Assembly (NCBI GenBank): GCA_016939375.1
Contig: JAFGHF010000023.1
Location: 1 to 40,215, forward strand
Length of the DNA stretch: 40,215 nucleotides
Reading direction: 5' to 3'
DNA from: Candidatus Omnitrophota bacterium
Lineage (GTDB): Bacteria > Omnitrophota > Gorgyraeia > JAFGHF01
The translations under genes were made by a program, and so were the position numbers. The notes beneath the pieces are model-generated. The model saw nothing but the letters and a program-made list of their open reading frames with translations, was not told the DNA's origin and searched no databases. This document shows, in pieces, positions 33,806-40,215 of the stretch. The number at the start of each line of letters is the position of its first letter. Position 1 is the stretch's first letter.

Positions 33806-36109
33806 TTGAGCCTATGCCAAAAAATCAGTCTAGGTTTTGCAGTTATCCTCTGCCTTAGCTTTTGCTCATCAGCGCTTTTAGCGCAGGAGGACCAAGAGCA
33901 GAAGATGGTCACCAAAGTAGATGTAGTTGGCAATAAGAATATCAGCAGCGCGACGATCATTTCCAAAGTCAGGACTAGAGAAGCAAAGCCGTTCTCCCAG
34001 ATTGTGGCCAGCGATGACCTAAAGCGTCTTTATGCCCTAGGCTATTTCAGCGATATAAAAATCGACCTGCGCGAGACAGAAGAAGGGGTCGAGGTAATAT
34101 TCCAAGTCCAGGAATTGCCGATTATATCTTCGATAACACTCTCGGGAAACAAATCTATCAAGACGGAAAAACTGAACAAATCGATCAAGTCAAAAATGGA
34201 AGATTTTTTCAATATCCAACAGCTCAAGCAGGATATGCGCGATATCCAAAAGACTTATGAGGCTAAAGGATTCCCGCTTACAGACATCGATTACGAGATG
34301 AAAGTCAATGAAGAGACCAACAAGGCGGACATCATAATCAATATCGTAGAAAAGGAACGGATCAAGATCAGGGATATTTTTGTCGAAGGCAATGTCGCAT
34401 TTAAGGATAAAAAGATATTGAAGCTGATGCGTACGCGCAAAGATACATGGTTTACTTCCGGTCTATATAAGAAGGAAATATTCGATTTAGACCTTGAACG
34501 CATTGTTGCATTTTATAATCAGAATGGATATTTGGATGTGCAGGTTTCCCACAAGATCGAGTATGGGCCCGAACGCAAACGGATGTATATCACGATAAAC
34601 ATAGAGGAAGGCAAACAATATAAGGTAGGCAATATTACTATTGAGGGCGAATCTATATTTCCGGAAGTGGCCATCAGAGAACGCCTGGTAATGAATTCGG
34701 ATACCGTTTTTAACAAAGACGACCTGCGTAAGGACCTCTCTAATATACAGAGCTTCTATTTTGAAAAGGGCTATATTTCAGCCGAGGTCGCTGCTGATAC
34801 AAGCCTCAACGCGCAGACTGGAAAGATGGATATTGCCTATCAGATACGCGAAGATGAATTGGCCTACATCAACAAGATCAAGATCCGGGGCAATACCAAG
34901 ACCAAAGATATGGTTATCCGCAGGGAACTTCGTTCGTATCCCGGAGAGCCTTTTGACGGCAACCAGCTGAAGCGCAGTAAAGAGAGGCTATATAACCTGG
35001 GATATTTTCAAGAAGTCAGTTATGATACAGAGGACACAAATGTCCCCAACAAGAAAGACCTGGTCGTCAATGTAAAAGAGGCAAAGACCGGAGAGTTCGC
35101 TTTTGGGGCAGGATTCAGTTCAGTGGAAAGGTTTATCGGTTTTGTTGAGGTCGCCCAAAGAAACTTTGATATCACTAATTGGCATACCTTTACCGGTGCA
35201 GGTCAAGATCTACGGGTAAGGGCCGAGATAGGCACCGCTCGTCAAGAGTATGACATAAGCTTCACTGAGCCCTGGATATTCGGATACCCCCTTTCTTTTG
35301 GCGTAGACGGATATAACTCAGTCAGAGAGCGCTCCGGAGTCACGGGATATAGCTATGATGAGCGCAGGACCGGCGGAGATATCCGTTTAGGAAAAGAATT
35401 TACCGAGCATTTACGCGCTGATACCATGTACAAATTGGAAAACGTAGAGATCTCTGACGTCCCCGATAATGCCTCCCAAGGCTTACGCGATGAAGAGGGA
35501 GAGAACACAGTAAGCAGCTTGTCGTTAGGCCTTACTCATGACACGCGCGATAATGTCTTTTCTCCTTCAAAAGGTTTAGTTTTATTCGGTTCGGGAGAGG
35601 TAGCCGGTGGCTTTCTAGGCCAGGACAAGGATTTCTTCAAAGTAGGAGGCTCGTGCAATTTTTATCATACATTGATTGCAAAATTACTAGTAGAGTTAAA
35701 AATGGTAGCCGGCGGCGCAGGTACATACGATGATACGGATGTGCTGCCGATATATGAGAGATATTACCTTGGCGGAGCAAATACTATCCGAGGGTATGAG
35801 GAAAGGACCGTAGGGCCTAAAGATATTTCCGGAGAACCTATAGGCGGGGAGTCCATGATATATGGCAGTTGCGAGCTAACTTATCCTATATTTGAGATGA
35901 TTAAAGTCGCTACATTTTACGACTTTGGCAATGTCTGGGAGAAATTAGGCGAGATCGGCACAGGCGACTACAAATACAGTGTGGGCGTCGGCGTAAGGGT
36001 CAAAACGCCGGTCGGCCCTGTCAAATTAGACTATGGCTATCCGCTGGAAGTCGATCCGGGAGAAGACCAGGAAGGCCGTTTCCATTTTAGCATGAGCAGG
36101 GGATTTTAA
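33806..36109 (+). CDS. bamA: Outer membrane protein assembly factor BamA
   Basis: Omp85-family core of the outer-membrane beta-barrel insertion machine, 767 residues from this start. A signal peptide covers residues 1-26 (hydrophobic, ending SALLAQ). Five POTRA domains follow at roughly 35-415 (for example VTKVDVVGNKNISSATI, IRDIFVEGNVAF, YKVGNITIEGE, INKIKIRGNTKTKDMVI), then the 16-strand barrel with GGANTIRGYEERTVG in the L6/substrate-binding region and a C-terminal aromatic end, SRGF. I choose the TTG at 33806 because GGGAGGA (33791-33797) is 8 bases upstream and the signal peptide then starts correctly. A GTG at 33758 lies inside dnaB. Confidence 0.96.
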   Translation: MSLCQKISLGFAVILCLSFCSSALLAQEDQEQKMVTKVDVVGNKNISSATIISKVRTREAKPFSQIVASDDLKRLYALGYFSDIKIDLRETEEGVEVIFQVQELPIISSITLSGNKSIKTEKLNKSIKSKMEDFFNIQQLKQDMRDIQKTYEAKGFPLTDIDYEMKVNEETNKADIIINIVEKERIKIRDIFVEGNVAFKDKKILKLMRTRKDTWFTSGLYKKEIFDLDLERIVAFYNQNGYLDVQVSHKIEYGPERKRMYITINIEEGKQYKVGNITIEGESIFPEVAIRERLVMNSDTVFNKDDLRKDLSNIQSFYFEKGYISAEVAADTSLNAQTGKMDIAYQIREDELAYINKIKIRGNTKTKDMVIRRELRSYPGEPFDGNQLKRSKERLYNLGYFQEVSYDTEDTNVPNKKDLVVNVKEAKTGEFAFGAGFSSVERFIGFVEVAQRNFDITNWHTFTGAGQDLRVRAEIGTARQEYDISFTEPWIFGYPLSFGVDGYNSVRERSGVTGYSYDERRTGGDIRLGKEFTEHLRADTMYKLENVEISDVPDNASQGLRDEEGENTVSSLSLGLTHDTRDNVFSPSKGLVLFGSGEVAGGFLGQDKDFFKVGGSCNFYHTLIAKLLVELKMVAGGAGTYDDTDVLPIYERYYLGGANTIRGYEERTVGPKDISGEPIGGESMIYGSCELTYPIFEMIKVATFYDFGNVWEKLGEIGTGDYKYSVGVGVRVKTPVGPVKLDYGYPLEVDPGEDQEGRFHFSMSRGF

Positions 36110-36127
36110 AAAACAGGAGGTAGGAAA

Positions 36128-36631
36128 ATGAAGAGAGCCTTGGTATCATTAGTGGTGTTAGCGCTTTTGGGATGGGTTCAGGCAGGATTTGCCGAAGAGC
36201 AAAAGATCGGCTACATCAATTTAAAGACTTTGTTGGATGATTATAAGAAAGTCACGGATGGAGAGGACCAGCTGCTCAACCAGGCCGAAGAGAAAAATGA
36301 AGAAAGAGATAACATGGTAAAAAATATCAAGAACCTGCGCGAGCAAATAGATCTTTTGAATGAAGCAGATAAAGAGAAAAAGCAACAGGAGTTAGATGAG
36401 AAGATCAAGGCGTTGCAGGAGTTTACTTACCAGACACGCACATCTTTAAGGCAGGACAGAGACGAGAAGTTCAGGGACATCATGAAGGAAGTCAAGACCG
36501 TAATCGAAGAGTATGGCAAAAGTCACAATTACAACATAATAATCGATGATACACTGCTTCTTTACAAACAGGAAAACCTCGACGTTACCGAGGAAATAGT
36601 CAAGATCTTAAATCAAAGATACAAGAAATAG
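36128..36631 (+). CDS. OmpH/Skp-family periplasmic chaperone
   Basis: 167 residues. A signal peptide (MKRALVSLVVLALLGWVQAGFA) ends near residue 22, followed by KIGYINLKTLLDDYKKV, the usual start of mature Skp/OmpH, and a long charged coiled coil (about 50-125), then a short C-terminal domain YNIIIDDTLLLYKQENLDVT. Skp trimers hold unfolded outer-membrane proteins for delivery to BamA, encoded just upstream. The Shine-Dalgarno AGGAGG is 7 bases before the ATG. The bamA-skp-lpxD order is conserved in many diderms. Confidence 0.92.
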   Translation: MKRALVSLVVLALLGWVQAGFAEEQKIGYINLKTLLDDYKKVTDGEDQLLNQAEEKNEERDNMVKNIKNLREQIDLLNEADKEKKQQELDEKIKALQEFTYQTRTSLRQDRDEKFRDIMKEVKTVIEEYGKSHNYNIIIDDTLLLYKQENLDVTEEIVKILNQRYKK

Positions 36632-36694
36632 TTAGCTATCAGCCATCAGCCCTCAGCTATCAGCAGCTGAAGGCTGACAGCTGAGAGCTGAAAG
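36632..36694. repeat. Inverted heptamer repeat array, TCAGCTA type, copy 2
   Basis: TTAGCTA, TCAGCCA, TCAGCCC, TCAGCTA, TCAGCAG (36632-36666) are followed by CTGAAGG, CTGACAG, CTGAGAG, CTGAAAG (36667-36694). It starts right after the skp stop codon and ends 6 bases before the lpxD ATG, leaving no normal Shine-Dalgarno. Nearly the same as the array before rplY. Confidence 0.86.
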
Positions 36695-36700
36695 CCCAAA

Positions 36701-37744
36701 ATGGAAAAGACATTAGCCGAATTGGCAGATTTGCTGGATGGCGAGGTTGTAGGCGATGGTTCTCTCGCTATCAGAGGAGTCTCGGGGATTAAAGAGGCCA
36801 AGGAAGGCGATATTGCCTTCATCGCGAATTCCAAATATTTTTCTTTGATGGAAAAGACCAGGGCTTCGGCAATAATCACTTCCAAGGATGTGCATGATGC
36901 CCCCAAGCCCATCGTGCGTACGGAAAATCCTTCCTTAGCCTTTGCCAAGGTCGTTTCTATGTTTTCCCCAAATCAAGTAAGCCGGCCTAAAGGCATCCAT
37001 CCCACTGCCGTGGTAGGTGAAAATGTCAAATTAGGTAAAAATGTCGCCCTGCAGGCCTATTGCGTTATCGAGGATAATGCCAGTATAGGCGACGAGACTA
37101 TACTTTATGCCGGGGTGTATGTCGGCCAGCACGCCAGAATAGGCAAGAAATGTATTGTCTACCCCCATGTCTCTATCCGGGAAAGAGTTATCATCGGCAA
37201 TCGAGTGATCATTCATAATGGTACTGTGGTGGGAAGTGATGGATTCGGCTTTGCCAATGTAAAAGGGGCACATCATAAGATTCCCCAAATAGGTACGGTT
37301 GTAGTCGAAGATGATGTGGAGATAGGGGCTAATGTGACTATTGATAGGGCCAGGTTTGATAAGACACTCATCGGCAGAGGCACCAAGATAGATAACCTAG
37401 TGCAGATCGCTCACAATGTGCTGATTGGTGAGAACTCGATTATCGTAGCCCAGGCCGGCATTTCCGGAAGCACGGTAATAGAAAAAAATGTTACCCTGGC
37501 AGGCCAGGCGGGTTTGGTAGGCCATATAACAATAGGAGAAGGGGCGGTCGTAGCTGCGCAGGCAGGAGTGACCAAAAGCATTCCACCCCGCACATGTGTA
37601 TCTGGGTATCCGGCTAAGCCGCATAATGTAGCCAAGCGTATTAATGCCCATGTACAGAAGTTGCCGGAGCTTTTTAAAAAAGTAACTGAACTAGAGAAAA
37701 AGATTAATGAGGCGATAACGGCATGGAAAAGCAGAAAACCATAA
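36701..37744 (+). CDS. lpxD: UDP-3-O-acylglucosamine N-acyltransferase
   Basis: Third acylation-stage enzyme of lipid A synthesis, adding the N-linked hydroxyacyl chain from acyl-ACP. 347 residues. An N-terminal uridine-binding domain (about 1-100) with KTLAELADLLDGEVVGDG is followed by a left-handed beta-helix of hexapeptide repeats (about 105-310), including DGFGFANV and VQIAHNVLIGENSIIVAQ with the catalytic His, and a C-terminal helix ending ITAWKSRKP. The ATG lies directly after a heptamer palindrome and lacks a Shine-Dalgarno. The last 22 bases overlap lpxC-fabZ. Confidence 0.95.
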   Translation: MEKTLAELADLLDGEVVGDGSLAIRGVSGIKEAKEGDIAFIANSKYFSLMEKTRASAIITSKDVHDAPKPIVRTENPSLAFAKVVSMFSPNQVSRPKGIHPTAVVGENVKLGKNVALQAYCVIEDNASIGDETILYAGVYVGQHARIGKKCIVYPHVSIRERVIIGNRVIIHNGTVVGSDGFGFANVKGAHHKIPQIGTVVVEDDVEIGANVTIDRARFDKTLIGRGTKIDNLVQIAHNVLIGENSIIVAQAGISGSTVIEKNVTLAGQAGLVGHITIGEGAVVAAQAGVTKSIPPRTCVSGYPAKPHNVAKRINAHVQKLPELFKKVTELEKKINEAITAWKSRKP

Positions 37745-39042
37745 AGAAAAAAGTAAGTGTCAACGGCATCGGTATCCATACCGGCAAAAAAACAGAATTG
37801 ACTTTTAGGCCGGCTGAAAAAAACACAGGGATTAGATTTATCCGAGTAGATCTGCCCGATAAACCGGTTATCCCGGCGTCTATTTTTAATGTATCGGAAA
37901 CAAATCTAAAGCTAAGAAGGACATCGCTGGGAAGCGGCAAGGCCGAAATCCATACAGTGGAACACCTGCTTTCGGCCCTTTTCGGCTTAGGAATAGATAA
38001 TGTCATTATAGAGGTAAATGGCGAAGAGATCCCCGCGCTTAAAGGCAGTGCTTATGACTTTTATAAGATCTTGCGCGATAACGGAATAGTCGAGTTAGAT
38101 ACGTCTAAGAAGCCTTTGAGCGTAAAAGAGCCGATGTGGATGAGAGACAATGATGCCTTTTTGGCTATTTTCCCCGACAATGAATTCAGGATTTCCTATA
38201 CTTTAAGTTACCCGAGTTCGTCCTTGAACCAATATTTGAACCTAGTGGTCAACGAAGAGACCTTTTCCAAAGAACTTGCTCCCTGCAAGACGTTTTGTCT
38301 AGAGAATGAAGTCGAACAATTGCGCGCTCAAGGGTTGGGCAAAGGGGCTTCGGTCGAAAACACTATTGTGGTAGGTAAGGGCGGAGTGGTAGAGGGAAAG
38401 CCTACTTTCTCCGACGAGTTCGCCCGCCATAAAGTACTGGACTTAATCGGAGACTTTTGCCTTTTGGCCTCTTCTGTCAAAGGCCATGTAGTGGCGGTCA
38501 AGAGCGGCCACCCTTTAAACATAAAGTTCCTTAAGAAAATAAGTAAGCTCATTGAAAAAACGCCTTCTGCACAGAAGGCCGCCCTTAATTCTGAAGCTAT
38601 CGTGCCCCCCTTTGATATCGCAAAGATCATGAAGGTGCTGCCTCACCGCTATCCTTTCCTTTTGGTGGACAAGGTCTTGGATTTTGAGGAAGGCAAATTT
38701 ATCGTGGGCGTAAAAAATGTGACTGTCAATGAACAGTTTTTTACCGGACATTTTCCGGAAAGGCCGGTAATGCCCGGTGTCTTGATCATCGAAGCGATGG
38801 CCCAGACAGCGGGTATACTTATGCTTTCTCGTCCGGAAAACAGGGGAAAACTGGCTTACTTTATGAGTATGGATAAGGTCAAGTTCAGAAAGACAGTTGT
38901 CCCCGGAGACCAGCTTTTGCTTAAAGTCAATGTAGTAAAAATAAAATCAAGGATAATCATGATCCGCGGTGAAGCTGAGGTGAAAGGAAAGACAGTTGCC
39001 GAAGCGGATTTGATGTTTAGTCTGGTGCCCAAAAATGAATGA
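37723..39042 (+). CDS. lpxC/fabZ: Fused UDP-3-O-acyl-GlcNAc deacetylase / 3-hydroxyacyl-ACP dehydratase (LpxC-FabZ)
   Basis: 439 residues with two enzymes in one chain. LpxC (about 1-280) is the committed zinc deacetylase of lipid A synthesis: VNGIGIHTGKKTELTFRPA, VEHLLSALFGLGIDNVIIEV (first zinc His), FARHKVLDLIGDFCLLAS (zinc His and Asp) and GHVVAVKSGHPLN with the catalytic His. FabZ (about 296-439) dehydrates 3-hydroxyacyl-ACP: IMKVLPHRYPFLLVDKV and GHFPERPVMPGVLIIEAMAQ with its catalytic His and Glu. The two halves compete for the same acyl-ACP pool. Similar fusions are known in Bacteroidetes. It starts inside the end of lpxD. Confidence 0.95.
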   Translation: MEKQKTIKKKVSVNGIGIHTGKKTELTFRPAEKNTGIRFIRVDLPDKPVIPASIFNVSETNLKLRRTSLGSGKAEIHTVEHLLSALFGLGIDNVIIEVNGEEIPALKGSAYDFYKILRDNGIVELDTSKKPLSVKEPMWMRDNDAFLAIFPDNEFRISYTLSYPSSSLNQYLNLVVNEETFSKELAPCKTFCLENEVEQLRAQGLGKGASVENTIVVGKGGVVEGKPTFSDEFARHKVLDLIGDFCLLASSVKGHVVAVKSGHPLNIKFLKKISKLIEKTPSAQKAALNSEAIVPPFDIAKIMKVLPHRYPFLLVDKVLDFEEGKFIVGVKNVTVNEQFFTGHFPERPVMPGVLIIEAMAQTAGILMLSRPENRGKLAYFMSMDKVKFRKTVVPGDQLLLKVNVVKIKSRIIMIRGEAEVKGKTVAEADLMFSLVPKNE

Positions 39043-39174
39043 GGCCCAAACTTATGAAACATAGTGACATAAGTTTGTTGGCCGAATTCATCCCGCACCT
39101 TTCTGTTGTTCAGACTTTATTTTAGCAAAGTGCATTAAACGGAATTATCCTAAAGGTGCGGGATGAACCCGCAC
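39043..39174 (+). promoter_or_regulatory. Structured intergenic region with alternative stems between lpxC/fabZ and lpxA
   Basis: GGCC-C-AAACTTATG (39043-39056) pairs with CATAAGTTT and GGCC (39068-39083). TTCATCCCGCACCTTT (39087-39102) is perfectly complementary to AAAGGTGCGGGATGAA (39152-39167). Part of the latter, GTGCGGG (39156-39162), can instead pair with CCCGCAC (39168-39174). The two pairings exclude each other. No gene is seen here. It could be an RNA switch, a transcript-processing site or a repeat element. Confidence 0.5.
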
Positions 39175-39203
39175 ATACTAAAGAAGAAAAACTAAAAAGG
39201 AGA

Positions 39204-39242
39204 ACAATTTACATCTAAAGTTGATTAAAGGATGTAAATTGT
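39204..39242 (+). promoter_or_regulatory. Perfect hairpin between the lpxA Shine-Dalgarno and start codon
   Basis: ACAATTTACATC (39204-39215) and GATGTAAATTGT (39231-39242) form a 12-bp stem with a 15-base loop. AAGGAG (39197-39202) lies immediately upstream and the preferred ATG (39256) 13 bases downstream. Folding would bring the two close together. Confidence 0.6.
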
Positions 39243-39255
39243 GTGCTCGTTAAAA

Positions 39256-40035
39256 ATGATTAATGCCAACATACAATCTACAGCACAGGTCGCCCCCGGG
39301 GCCCAATTGGCCGAGGACGTGGAGATAGGCCATTATGCGGTCATCGGCCCGGAAGTCAAGATCGGCCCGGGCAATAAGATTGCCGATCACTGTGTCATCG
39401 CCGGCAATACCACTATCGGTAAAAATAACCAGATTTTTACCGGGGCGGTAATAGGCAGTGTACCCCAGGATCTGAAATATAAGGGTGAAAGAACCGAGAT
39501 TGTCATCGGAGATAACAATATCATCCGCGAATATGTGACCGTAAACCTAGGTACCGCGGCCAGCCAGAAGACAGCCATCGGCAATAATAATCTGATCATG
39601 GCTTATGCCCATATCGCTCACGACTGTGTGATAGGCAATAATGTAGTCATAGCTAATGTGGGTACCTTGGCCGGACATATAGTCATTGAAGACAAAGCAA
39701 TCCTTGGTGGATTGGCTGCAGTGCATCAATTTGTACGCATCGGCACCCTAGCTATAGTAGGCGGCTGTTCCAAAGTCAACAAGGATATCCCCCCTTATTC
39801 TATGTGCGACGGCCATCCCGCCAGAGTATTGAGCTTAAACAAGGTAGGCCTTGAACGTTGGGGGATAACCAAAGAAACAAAATCTCACCTTAAACATGCC
39901 TTTACCATTCTGTTCAAATCCGGGCTGTCCATGTCTCATGCAATAGAGCAAGTCGAAAAAGAGATACCAGCCGTGCCCGAAATTGTCCATCTTGTCAATT
40001 TTATCAAGGATTCGCGAAGAGGAGTGACAAGATAG
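39256..40035 (+). CDS. lpxA: Acyl-ACP--UDP-N-acetylglucosamine O-acyltransferase
   Basis: First step of lipid A synthesis, moving a hydroxyacyl chain from ACP to UDP-GlcNAc. 259 residues from ATG 39256; starting there gives [24 protein letters not shown], which aligns with the usual N-terminus. A GTG at 39241 is possible but sits in a hairpin. The left-handed beta-helix covers about 1-190, with [20 protein letters not shown] (catalytic His) at about 116-135 and [20 protein letters not shown], followed by the helical C-terminus ([23 protein letters not shown] region). The lpxI start follows 5 bases after the stop. Confidence 0.95.
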   Translation: MINANIQSTAQVAPGAQLAEDVEIGHYAVIGPEVKIGPGNKIADHCVIAGNTTIGKNNQIFTGAVIGSVPQDLKYKGERTEIVIGDNNIIREYVTVNLGTAASQKTAIGNNNLIMAYAHIAHDCVIGNNVVIANVGTLAGHIVIEDKAILGGLAAVHQFVRIGTLAIVGGCSKVNKDIPPYSMCDGHPARVLSLNKVGLERWGITKETKSHLKHAFTILFKSGLSMSHAIEQVEKEIPAVPEIVHLVNFIKDSRRGVTR

Positions 40036-40040
40036 TTTTG

Positions 40041-40215
40041 ATGAACTCAAAGATAGGCCTTATTGCAGGAAATGGGGAGTTTCCCGTTCTTTTTGCTCAA
40101 GCTGCGCAGTCAAAAGGAAAGGAAGTCATAGCTATAGCTGTGCGCGAAGAGACTACTCCCGAGCTGGAAAAGTACGTCAGCAATATCCACTGGATCGGAG
40201 TAGGCGATCTAAAGA
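40041..40215 (+). CDS. lpxI: UDP-2,3-diacylglucosamine pyrophosphatase LpxI, 5' part only
   Basis: The first 58 codons are visible before the window ends. The N-terminus KIGLIAGNGEFPVLFAQAA and the later ELEKYVSNIHWIGVGDLK match the LpxI (formerly DUF1009) family, which hydrolyses UDP-2,3-diacylglucosamine to lipid X in bacteria lacking LpxH. The position directly after lpxA is the usual one for lpxI. The ATG at 40041 comes 5 bases after the lpxA stop, so it is probably translated from the same mRNA. Confidence 0.88.
   Translation, partial: MNSKIGLIAGNGEFPVLFAQAAQSKGKEVIAIAVREETTPELEKYVSNIHWIGVGDLK

Overview
The window is a dense chromosomal segment, almost entirely on the + strand, from a diderm (outer-membrane-bearing) bacterium. 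Outer-membrane and lipid A genes (bamA, an ompH/skp-like gene, lpxD, a fused lpxC-fabZ, lpxA, lpxI) lie next to gene strings best known from Firmicutes (ispE-spoVG-glmU-prs-rplY-pth; tsaC-LMW phosphatase-rpiB-glyA). That mixture, with split transketolase, an AmrS-type radical SAM enzyme and many palindromic intergenic repeats, suggests a deep-branching uncultivated diderm such as Omnitrophota or a related PVC-type lineage. This assignment is inference. The genetic code looks standard.

Layout: 1-884, 3' part of a phosphohexomutase. 896-2873, a promoter-driven enolase, FtsB/DivIC-like protein and S1-domain protein. 2879-3618, an initiator tRNA(fMet) split in its anticodon loop by a 663-nt group I intron that carries a PD-(D/E)XK homing-endonuclease reading frame broken by one in-frame TGA. 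A terminator and foldback repeat follow. 3889-8794, a purine operon (purB-C-M-D-E) with a palindromic repeat inserted in frame in purM. 8848-13927, a glycosyltransferase, tsaC, a YwlE-like phosphatase, rpiB, glyA, dCMP deaminase and nrdR. 13955-14190 and 18066-18304, two copies of a long foldback element flanking a UvrD/RecB-type helicase-nuclease, a small zinc-ribbon membrane protein, a tRNA-binding protein and cutA. 18333-20977, amrS facing ppiD. 21085-27003, hisG, a 31-residue basic ribosomal-type protein, a TPR protein, split transketolase, ispE and a SpoVG with an internal zinc ribbon. 27026, tRNA-Gln. 27206-33801, glmU, prs, rplY, pth, rpsF, ssb, rpsR, rplI, dnaB. 33806-40215, bamA through lpxI (cut off at the edge).

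The genes are mostly housekeeping: purine and one-carbon metabolism with PRPP supply, translation and replication factors, and envelope assembly. The unusual content is the interrupted initiator tRNA with its decaying endonuclease, and several families of palindromic repeats. These include four inverted heptamer arrays placed exactly between a stop codon and the next start, a 54-nt identical core in two foldback elements, and a repeat domesticated inside purM. The lpxC/fabZ-lpxA gap also contains RNA segments that can pair in two mutually exclusive ways.
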